In this document: positions 55,248-64,000 of the stretch, piece after piece
How positions within the stretch are numbered: position 1 is the first letter of the stretch
Layout: every line of letters starts with the position of its first letter
Assembly (NCBI GenBank): GCA_963924555.1
Contig: OZ004595.1
Coordinates: forward strand, 6,194,599 to 6,258,598
Origin: Crambe crambe
Lineage: Eukaryota; Porifera; Demospongiae; Poecilosclerida; Crambeidae
Reading direction: 5' to 3'
Length of the DNA stretch: 64,000 nt
The notes under the pieces: model-generated
Told to the model about the DNA's origin: nothing
Database searches by the model: none
What the model saw: only the letters and a program-made list of their open reading frames with translations
Translations under genes and position numbers: made by a program

Positions 55248-58200
55248 ATGGGAGGCCAAAAAAACTGGCGAATCCTGAGGATAGTTGTAGGCTCCCTGTG
55301 CATATTAGCTGTTGTGTATTTGCTGTACAGCCACAGGCAGACGCATAACGAGCTTCAAATGAAGAATCGTTACTTGGACGTGGCAGAAGAAGAATACAAG
55401 ACCCTTACCAAGAGATTCGATATGCTTGGTAACGAGCTGAAAAGTGAGTCTGAGCCTATCTCACTCTTATGTACTGTGAATAGTTCCAACAGTTTCAACT
55501 TTGCATGTTTTAAATAGAGCCCACCTCATTCCCACAACACCCCCCATTGTAATTATGTTTGTAGTCAGATCCATAAGGGACTTGTTTTGTTAGTGTATCC
55601 TGCCAGTAATTCCAACAATGTCTCATTTCTTTTTCCTTATTGCCTGGTGTCCACCCTGCTTGTGACTCCTCCTCTTCCTCTCTCGTTCCTTCCTCCTCCT
55701 CAATAATGATCCCACTGCTATTAGGTGCAGTACAAACATCTGCGGATTTGGATAAGCAACTTCGAAATGAAAGAAGTGCACATTCTCAGACTACCAAAGG
55801 TACCTGATTATTGCACCAACCATTTTTTAAAAACTGATAAATTAATGGTAAAACCTACAGTACTCAAGTGATACATTTAAAAATTGACCAGTTAAGCTCT
55901 GCTCAACATCAGAAGTTAATATACTGACTCTGAGCTTCTAAACTGAAACACTCTTTTGTAAACAATACTTGCCTCTTTCTTCCTCATCTTCCATTAACTT
56001 TATCGAAGAGCTGAGCTGCTGAGATTTAGACCAAGGTAGCGGTGCATGTTATGCTCGATTCTCTTTAGAGCTAGTTTCTACACAAGGTGAAAACAGCTGT
56101 TTCTTGTGTTCTGCTCTGCTGCTATGGTATAGTGCGCAGGCTGACGATCATTGTTGGCTGACCTGTGATGAACAAGTGAGGCAATGTGTTGTGATGTACT
56201 TATACAAATATATTATTTGCAGAGAAAGAAGAATTTGAGAGAGAGTGTCAGATGAGAGAAACAAGAAAAGAGGTAAAGTGGGTTTGGAGAGTATGATGAT
56301 ATATTACATTGTCTCTCTCTTTACAGACCGAGAAAGCACAACTGGTGAAAGAAAAGGAGCTGTTATCTGTAAGTTGCAAGAGCCTAGGAGTCAAACTCAA
56401 AAACATACCCTTAAAATGGACAATGATATGATGTATCAACTGTTTTATAGGAAGAGAAGGACCAGATGAAGCGAGAGAGAGATCGTCTCTCCTCTCGCTA
56501 CGAGGCTCTCACTCAAGAGTGTCACGAAACACAGGAGCATGCTGCCAACCACCAGCGTGAGCTGCAGCACACTTGTGATGAAAATCTGAATCAGTGCAAT
56601 ACCAGGATAGCCAAGTTTGAAAGGGATGCAACCACTTGTCATAACTCATTGTTGAAGAGCAGCAAAGACTTGAGTGCTTGTAATAACGAGGTGAGCCAAC
56701 TCACCATAAAACCTTTGATGCGACATTATATCACTTCACCCTTGATATATATTTCCCATTCCACCTTGATACATATCTCATTCCATTCCTACCTTGATGC
56801 CTCATTCCGTTCCATTCCACCTTGACAGTTTAAATTCGCATTCCATCATTTATTGAGGGCATCTTTTATCATAACCTAGAAGCCTAGCTGCCTCAACAGA
56901 GCAGGGTCATCTTGTTGGTTTATTCCCCATCTAGAATTCTTCCTGATAGCAAATTTACTACCTTTTTAGCTAATTACATTCATCTCGATACCTCGTTCCA
57001 TTCCACCTTATTCACATTCCATTCCCATTCCACCTTGATATTCTCATTCCATAATAACTTCTTCCTGCTAGCTGCACAGTGCCACTGAACGCTGCCGGTC
57101 ACAGCAAGCCCATCAAGAAGAACAACTAAACAGACAGCACTTAGGGGAGCGAAGGAGATCGCAATATGATCAAGGTGACGATCACTACAATGAGCCACAT
57201 AACCCATGGATTAGCAAACTAGCAGAGCAAGACCAACAAGCTCAAAATCCTAGAAGTCATCACTCAGTAGTCCCTGAGCACCAGTCTCATCTGCAGGGGG
57301 ACAGAATGGCAGGGGCTCACCAGCCTGAACACAATGTGCAGCAGGATCGACTGCCAGGTGACCTGCACTCTAAGAAGGATGATGTTCAATCAGTTGTAAG
57401 ACGAGAGGTCCCTGAAGCAGATGATAAACACTCACCAGGGCTACAGCAAGCAGCTGGAGATAGGCCTAGAGGCATTGCAGATGACGAGCAAATGAAGAGA
57501 AAAGTGTATCAAGCTCTGAAAGATAAGCTTGCCCAAGGGAGATCGCTTACTGATAAACAGTCTAATGTATATCGACTGCTTTCAATGCATTTTGGTGATG
57601 ATCAGAATAATGTGCATGACCCCAAAGCCCATGGTAATCCCAATGGAATGGAACATCTAGAAAATCAGAACCAGAACCCAGTTTCGCCTAACAGAATGGA
57701 ATTGAACAGACCCCGGGAGGAACATGGTGCAGAGAGGCAACATCCAGCCCCTAATAATGAAGAGGAAGTGATTCAGGATTTGGTAGGAGATGGACAGCAG
57801 AAGGCGGCTGAGTTTGAAAGAGGTGGAGGTGATGAAGGGAGGGCAAGAGGACCCCCGGATGAGGAACAGAATAGGGGAGCAGAGCATAGGAATCGCGAAG
57901 GAGGTGGAGATCCTAGGGAAGCAGAAGAGAAGGCTGATCTATTACAGAATCACAGAGGAGATGGGCATGTTAATCATCCTCGTGGTCCAAGGGAAGCAGC
58001 AGATCCGCCACATGCACTTGATAATGGACAGCCAATTGCTGCACCAGAAAAGCATGTTCAGATGGGCAGGGCTGGAGGTGGAGCTAATAAGGTGAACAAT
58101 GATGATGAGGATGAAGAGTATGGGGCAGTGGAGCGGGCAAGGAAGGATCCAAACAATGCTGTTGGCAACAAGGAGCACCAGGCTAATGAGGTATTACATA

Positions 58201-58534
58201 CTTGTAAAGAAGCCCACTTAATGTTTGATTTCTACAATAATCATATCACTCCGTGTAGCATGCACTGAACCACAAGGATGATGGCAATCAGGCATTCTTG
58301 GATGACCAGCGGATATTTGAGGAGGAGCGAAGGAAGATGAGGAGGAACGAAATGGAACGAAATGAGATGAGAGATCCAGTTGACCCCAGAGTCCAGCATC
58401 CTGAAAACGCTGGGGATGTTGGCCATGCTGTTCTTGAAGACCAGAGGATGTTTGAAGAGGAGCAGAAAAGACGATCAAGAGACTCACAGGAACAGGAGAG
58501 AGTCAATTATCCTGCACAACGCAGGGAGATGTGA
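55248..58534 (+). CDS. GOLIM4/GOLM-like Golgi membrane protein
   Basis: Type II membrane protein resembling Golgi integral membrane protein 4 (or its relative GOLM2). Exons 55248-55443, 55725-55799, 56223-56272, 56327-56368, 56451-56690, 57072-58190 and 58259-58534 give 665 aa (human GOLIM4 696). After a short basic N-terminus is one signal-anchor (ILRIVVGSLCILAVVYLLYS, residues ~9-28), then a Cys-containing coiled coil (exons 1-5; CHETQEHAANHQRELQHTC) and a long, disordered lumenal stretch rich in Glu, Asp, His, Asn and Pro. It ends QRREM; human GOLIM4 ends with a similar RRAEM. The in-frame TTG upstream is ignored; ATG 55248 has a good context (GCCATGG). Assignment rests on architecture more than on long identity. 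Confidence 0.68.
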
Positions 58535-58627
58535 TAGCACTAACTGGACACCCACACTGTTTTCATATAACGGTAGTTATTTCCATTGGTATTTTTTTTA
58601 TAACCATGCAAACTAACTATACTACTA

Positions 58628-58659
58628 GGCGCGCGCCTTCATTATTAATGGCGCGCGCG
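58628..58659. promoter_or_regulatory. Paired GGCGCGCGC palindromes upstream of CDK11
   Basis: GGCGCGCGCC at 58628-58637 and GGCGCGCGCG at 58650-58659, 12 bp of AT-rich DNA apart, 32 bp before the CDK11 ATG and inside the 156-bp GOLIM4-CDK11 spacer. Unusual in this AT-rich region; probably a core promoter element. Confidence 0.45.
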
Positions 58660-58690
58660 ATTTACGTAAAATTAATTGGATCAGGCACAT

Positions 58691-61600
58691 ATGGATAGAA
58701 AACGTAATTCTAGAGAGAGAGATATAGATTTAGAGAGCAAAAGGTCCAGAACCCAGGAGAGTAGGTCTCCCTCTTTCGAATATGATGAAGATATCACTTA
58801 TTATGAAGGCAAGTTGTTGTGCATTCTAATTAAAGCACACTAGTGATATCAACTTGATGATGCAGACAGTAGATCTCCACTGAGCGGCCAAGATCACGAT
58901 TATGCAGACACAGATTTCTTTCCTTTGGCCAAAGGGGGAGGAGATGGAACTGATAGGAAGAAGCGACGATATCGGGTGATGGCAGATGCCTCAAAAGACG
59001 AAAGGCGAACAAGAGATGAAAGGAAGCATAGATCTGATAGATCCAACAGAGAAAGAAGAGATCAACATCAAAGATCCCCTCAACAGCATTCCTCAAGCTC
59101 CTCCCGTAAAAGTCATGTGAGACCAACTGCATCCTCGGAACACATTAGTCCCCACTCATTTGAAGCCAAACGCTCACAGGATTGGCAAAATTGGGATAGG
59201 AGTGCACCATCACACAGGTACCCTGACAGGGAAGGGCATCGTCATGTGGAACGTGTTAGACATTCCAGAGAACAGCACAGGGGAGAGAGGAGGGGATCTG
59301 GACCTATTGTTCTTCGGGGACATCGGTACCAGAGGGAGGAAGAGGACATGCAAAGAAACCTTTCTCCCAACAGAGACGAAGCCACTCACATGAGGCAACG
59401 GGAGAGAAGAGGTGAGGCAAACATTTGCAGGAGCCTCTCTCCCTTCAGGACTGACTATCACTCTTCACGAGGAAGGCGACTGATGAAGGAAGATGGAAAG
59501 TTTGTACAGAGAAGAAGTGATTCTCCTCTTTCGGAACATCTGGAAAGGAGAGGAAGAAGAGAACACATGCGAGGGAGAAGTAGGGGAAATGAGGAGAGGG
59601 GGATTCTCCATCGAGTGGAGTCTGGGAGTGAGCGTTCAGAAGGTGATGGGGGTGTGTCTGACGATGGTCGTTGTGGTGATGAAAGGTTAGAGCTACGTGG
59701 TGAGAGTCTGGATCAGTTCATCAAGGACTTGGAGAGTAATAGTTCATCATCCAGTGAACCAGAAGATGTGAGTGATTTTTATAAGCCACACCCCCATGAC
59801 TCCTCTCAAGAGGAGCTATAAGTTCACCAACCATAGTATGTGTGTGGAGCATCAAATTGAAATTGACCATTTTCAAACGCTATTGTACATACAATTTCCT
59901 TTAGAGAGATATGCAACACAGAAAAGAGACTGTGTCCCATTCTGATTCCAGCACTGGGGAAGTGTATTCTGATAATGAGGATGGCCACTTCCAACCCCAT
60001 TCCCAGTCCCAATCCCAATCTCGGTCCCGATCCCAATCCCACAGTCAGAGTCCAGAATCAGGAGGTAAGATCCCAGATAACATGTTGTTGTTTTTTTTGA
60101 ATGGATGCATATGGTTAGATGTGATTAAGCGAAATGTTTTCATGTTAGAGGGCAGACATCCACATGTGATGAGGTCAAAGTTTGATAGTGATGATGACGG
60201 GGAAGAGGAGGAGGAGGAGGTCTCTGAGGAGGACCCCAATCTGCCACCACATGAAGGCTACCAGGAGACACCCCCTGGAGAGGACCGAGCTGATCTCCAG
60301 CACCAACAGGAGCTCAAGGAGGAGGAGGAGGAAGCAAAGAAAGAGGAAGAAGCTGCTGAGAATCAGAGTGCGTTGATAATGAACTAAAACATTTAGTCAA
60401 TGGAGACTAGCAGTCATTTAATCTCACAAGTGTAGCACTGCTAGTTAACCCCTTCCCCAGGCCCCTCCCACGAAAAAGGGAGATGGCCTGGTAGCATGCT
60501 CTATTTTCCCAGAAAATCTGGGAATCCGTATATCTTTGTAAGCAGTAAACCTCTAATGTCATGAACGTCTAACAGATAAGCTTAACCTTTGACCTTTCTT
60601 TGCCACTTGATTTGACACGTGGTTTCCCAGCTATCATGCAGCAAGCTGTATTATTTAGCACATGTGCAAACAGTCTGTACCGGGCCCTCTCCCTTCTTCA
60701 TGGGAGGGGCCTGGGACGAGGCTAGTTAACCCCCTAAGAGAAAATTAGGTATCTTTTCACAAAAATATACATGTCTTCACTCTTTGCTCTATACCAAGTA
60801 TATTAGTACGCTTGAACTCATATAGAACTGTCTGCCAAGTTTTCGGAGGAGCTTGCTATGGAGGATGACGAGGAGGAAGAGAAGGAGGGAGCTGTATACC
60901 TGCCCCAACTCATGGGCTGCAGAAATGTCGAATCCTTTGAATGGCTGAATAGAATAGAAGAAGGGACATATGGGGTAGTACATAGAGCCAAAGACAAGAA
61001 AACAGGTAGGGAGGGAGGGAGGGAGAGAGAGAGTTAATATAAATATAATGTTGAACATACAAGGAGAAATTGTAGCATTGAAGAAGTTGAAGATGGAGAA
61101 TGAGAAGGAAGGCTTTCCGATAACTTCACTAAGAGAGATCAGCACATTGCTGAAGGCCAGACACCCCAACATAGTCCACCTCAAAGTGAGTAACAAGTTG
61201 TCAAAAACAAGTCATGCAAGCAAACAGCTATTATTATTATTATGGGAACAGTCCTACATCAAACCATGAGAACACGATTAGATTCAATGTACTTTCTTTT
61301 CCAGGAGGTAGTGGTTGGGAGTAACATGAATAAGATCTTCATTGTCATGGAGTATGTGGAGCACGACCTTAAAGCCCTCATGGAAACCATGATACAACCT
61401 TTTCTCCTAGGTGTGCATTAATTAATCATTTCAGAGAGTGGGAGTGACACACCTTTATTTCCATAATTATAGGAGAAGTGAAGACTCTCATGATTCAACT
61501 TCTGCGAGCTGTCCATCACCTTCATGACAACTGGATTCTCCATAGAGATCTGAAAGCCTCCAACCTTCTTCTCAGCCACAAGGGAATACTAAAGGTATGT

Positions 61601-62545
61601 GGAGGGAGGAAGCAGGGCAGCTTATCCAAAACAAAGGGGCAGGGTACTTATCTGTGATGTTTATAAGTCAATGACCAGCCTAGGGAAAGGGAAGGGTCAA
61701 GTATTACTAGTACTGACTTCTGCTTAAAAATAACTTATTGGTGCTGTAGCTACCGGGTCAAGGAAATGGTTCAATAAGTTGTCCCTACCTATGCTTCCAT
61801 GACAGTATTGCATCACTGTTCTTTTGACATAGCAGTGCCACCTTCATTTTCAAAATCTAGCTTACCTATAAATCGATCTGTCCCTTCGTAATGCATAGGT
61901 TGGTGATTTCGGACTGGCTCGAGAATATGGGTCTCCTCTTAAACCCTACACCCCAATAGTAGTCACCCTCTGGTACAGAGCTCCTGAGCTGTTGCTAGGG
62001 ACAAAGGTATAGTGCCGATAAACAGAGGATAGATGTGTTCTCCATGTGTGATGGTGTGCTTTATTTAGGAATATTCTACAGCCATAGATATGTGGTCTGT
62101 AGGCTGTATTTTTGCTGAGTTCCTACAGAAGAAACCTCTTTTTAGAGGCAGATCAGAAATAGACCAAATTAACCTCATTTTCAAGGTAAGCAATCCCCAC
62201 AATGTTACATGGTTGTAATAATAATATAAACAGTGTCACATGGCAACCTATAATATATTCCCATCTAATCTATAGGAACTAGGAACACCCAATGAGCGGA
62301 TATGGCCCGGATACAATAAACTCCCCACAGTGGAAAAGGTAAACAACAACAACAACAACAATATTGATGATGATAATAGCTAACAACACAGGTCACCTTC
62401 ACACATCATCCGTACAATAACTTGAGGAAGAAGTTTCCCTCTTCCTTCTTGACGGAGAATGGGTTTAATTTGTTGAACAGATTCCTGACCTATGATCCAA
62501 AGAAGAGGATCGTTGCATCAGAGTCTCTTGACCATCAGTTCTTCA

Positions 62546-62611
<66 letters not shown>

Positions 62612-62901
62612 TGTTAGCTTGCTTTGTTTGTACTACAGGAGCCACCAATGCCTGTCCCCCCGTCAATGTTCCCCACATGGCCAGCCAAGAGCGAGATGAC
62701 TAGAGGCAAGAGAAGAGAGAAAAGCCCCAAACCTCCAGAGGGTGCAATCAACCTGCTTGTTGTGAGTGAAGTGTATACTGCAGCACTAATAATAATATCA
62801 AGTGGTGATTTCGTTGTTTTTTTTAGGGCGATGATGATAAAGTTGGACCAGTTGGTCCCTCTGCTGCCCCAGCTGGACCTGGATTTAGTTTAAAATTTTG
62901 A
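58691..62901 (+). CDS. CDK11: Cyclin-dependent kinase 11 (PITSLRE kinase)
   Basis: Nuclear Ser/Thr kinase that pairs with L-type cyclins in transcription and splicing. Exons 58691-58808, 58866-59767, 59905-60064, 60149-60367, 60826-61005, 61064-61185, 61305-61410, 61473-61594, 61899-62006, 62069-62185, 62276-62338, 62392-62547, 62639-62761 and 62827-62901 give 856 aa (human CDK11B 795). A long Arg/Ser/Glu-rich N-terminus with [11 protein letters not shown] and poly-Glu precedes the kinase: [21 protein letters not shown], the name-giving [42 protein letters not shown]. The C-terminus is PPEGAINLL...GPGFSLKF as in vertebrates. Intron 1 has a GC donor (GAAG|GCAAGT at 58809). Intron 4 carries a MITE. 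Confidence 0.96.
60453..60724. mobile_element. MITE of the CCCAGGCCC family in CDK11 intron 4
   Basis: 272 bp flanked by the 9-bp duplication GTTAACCCC (60444-60452, 60725-60733). Ends TTCCCCAGGCCCCTCCCA and TGGGAGGGGCCTGGGACGAG are inverted, and CACATGTGCAAACAGTCTGTACCGGGCCC (near its right end) matches the subterminal part of the 28124-28695 element, so they are one family. Confidence 0.8.
62549..62608. repeat. (TC)n microsatellite at a CDK11 donor
   Basis: About 60 bp of TC starting directly after the donor GT at 62548, so the repeat forms most of a 91-bp intron. Confidence 0.92.
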
Positions 62902-63261
62902 TTATTCCTATTACTTTTTTAATTCCAATTGTACAAAATGTGCACATGAAATGAAAAAGGGAGCTACACTGTACATGCTGACCACCACGTCAGCCAAACT
63001 GAACACCTGCAAAATTATAACCATGAGCTAGAGGTTATGTGCACACCTGTATGGATTCCAAGAGGGGGAGGTCACAATCACGCATCCTTAAGAACAATTC
63101 CCATAATGGTAATTGTGCCATTCCAATTACGCGTGGGTGGAATCAATCAATCAATCAAGCAATGTAAAGCCCAAAGGGCATATGCAAAATAAACGGGGAA
63201 AAAAGAATGTCAAGTGACTGAGGGAGGCTACTCAGGCGCTTGCAGTTTAATTAGCTAGAAG
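62902..63261. other. Spacer between CDK11 and TPP1-like gene
   Basis: 360 bp, with a short (AATC)n array (about 63139-63160) and an AATAAA at about 63188. Nothing coding recognised. Confidence 0.5.
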
Positions 63262-64000
63262 ATGGAGTCGTCTTTTGTGCTTGTAGCCTTTGTTCTCGTG
63301 CTTTCTGGATCTTGTGAGCCTGAACTTATTAAAGAGCGAAATAACTGGCTTGATGTGGGACTGCCTGATGAAGACCACGAACTACGAGTCACATTCGCCA
63401 TCAAGCAAACCAACCCTGAATGGCTGGAACAGAAGATCAGAGCTGTCTCTTACCCTGACTCTCCCGACTATGGCGAGTACATGAACTTTGATGAAATAGC
63501 CCAATATGTCCACGGGAGACCTGAATCTGTAGAGGCTGTTCTCAATACACTCCAGACTGCCCAGGTTCCAACTTCTATGGTGGATTTCACACTGGGCAGA
63601 GATTTTGCTGTTGCCAGGATGTCTGTGAAGAGTGCTGAAAGGTTATTCTCTGCAGTTTTCCGTGAATATGAGAACACTGACTGCGAGAGTAAGATTGTCA
63701 TATCAGAATCTATAACGCTGCCGTCATCTCTTGAAGGACATGTAGATTTTATATCTGGCATCACTGGATTTCCCATGTGCAAGAAGAAACAGATTAAGAA
63801 GGACCCATCACGAATATTAAATGCAACATTCCTTTCTATCAGTCCACCAACTATAGCAGTCGACTACAACACATCATCATACACTTCCACCAACCCAAGT
63901 AACTCACAGGCAGTTGCTGCTTTCCTGAAACAGTACTTCGACCCTACAGATCTAGCAAAATTTCAAGAGAGATATGATATTCCCAAAAAACCCATTTCAA
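63262..64000 (+). CDS. TPP1: Tripeptidyl-peptidase 1-like sedolisin (5' part)
   Basis: N-terminal 246 residues of a lysosomal serine-carboxyl peptidase; the gene runs past the window edge. The start is ATG 63262, with a signal peptide (SSFVLVAFVLVLSGSC). The prodomain follows (ELRVTFAIKQTNPEWLEQ, SPDYGEYMNFDEIAQYV, HVDFISGITGFP) and then the start of the mature enzyme (TIAVDYNTSSYTSTNPSNSQ, AAFLKQYFDPTDLAKF), which matches YNLTS...NNSQACAQFLEQYF of human TPP1. The catalytic Glu, Asp and Ser of the family lie beyond the window. No intron in the first 739 bp, unlike its neighbours. The family can be multi-copy, so orthology to TPP1 itself is not proven. Confidence 0.85.
   Translation, partial: MESSFVLVAFVLVLSGSCEPELIKERNNWLDVGLPDEDHELRVTFAIKQTNPEWLEQKIRAVSYPDSPDYGEYMNFDEIAQYVHGRPESVEAVLNTLQTAQVPTSMVDFTLGRDFAVARMSVKSAERLFSAVFREYENTDCESKIVISESITLPSSLEGHVDFISGITGFPMCKKKQIKKDPSRILNATFLSISPPTIAVDYNTSSYTSTNPSNSQAVAAFLKQYFDPTDLAKFQERYDIPKKPIS

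Overview
This is a gene-dense, intron-rich animal nuclear segment. A demosponge (Amphimedon-like) is the best guess. The reasons are the short introns, start-to-start gene spacings of about 100-150 bp, and a pair of huge receptors with 14 SRCR domains, CCP/Sushi domains and one membrane span. That architecture is described for the sponge SRCR-SCR 'aggregation receptor'. All calls come from reading translations and splice signals by eye; no database was searched.

Layout: SMC4 (+, 3' part only), GPR157-like receptor (-), snurportin-1 (+), UBE2J2 (-), COP9 signalosome subunit 7 (+), SRCR-CCP receptor copy 1 (-), SRCR-CCP receptor copy 2 (-), PEX14 (+), YEATS4/GAS41 (-), SRP receptor beta (+), ClC-type chloride channel (-), GOLIM4-like Golgi protein (+), CDK11/PITSLRE kinase (+), tripeptidyl-peptidase 1-like sedolisin (+, 5' part only). 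Outside the receptor pair these are conserved housekeeping genes in unrelated pathways: chromosome condensation, snRNP import, ER ubiquitination, COP9, peroxisome import, chromatin reading, SRP targeting, anion transport, Golgi, kinase and lysosomal protease. Neighbours alternate strand and five pairs share divergent promoters.

The centre of the window (about 11.7-45.6 kb) is a direct tandem duplication. The unit starts in the last intron of COPS7 and ends at the start codon of PEX14. Between the receptors a PEX14 promoter/ATG-GAG relic abuts a relic of the last COPS7 exon (23.74-23.95 kb), the footprint expected of a tandem duplication. Both receptor copies look intact with matching exons. 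Copy 1 has 30 exons (1915 aa, 14 SRCR + 4 CCP). Copy 2 has 34 exons (2146 aa, 14 SRCR + 8 CCP) because a CCP pair was triplicated.

Copy 2 has also collected most of the repeats: a decayed Ty3/gypsy-like fossil, several MITEs, SINE copies, GA arrays, a 31-bp minisatellite and about 3.85 kb of extra first-intron DNA. Comparison with copy 1 gives an empty site for one MITE, which fixes its TA target duplication. Other non-autonomous DNA elements lie in introns of SMC4, GPR157, the ClC gene and CDK11.
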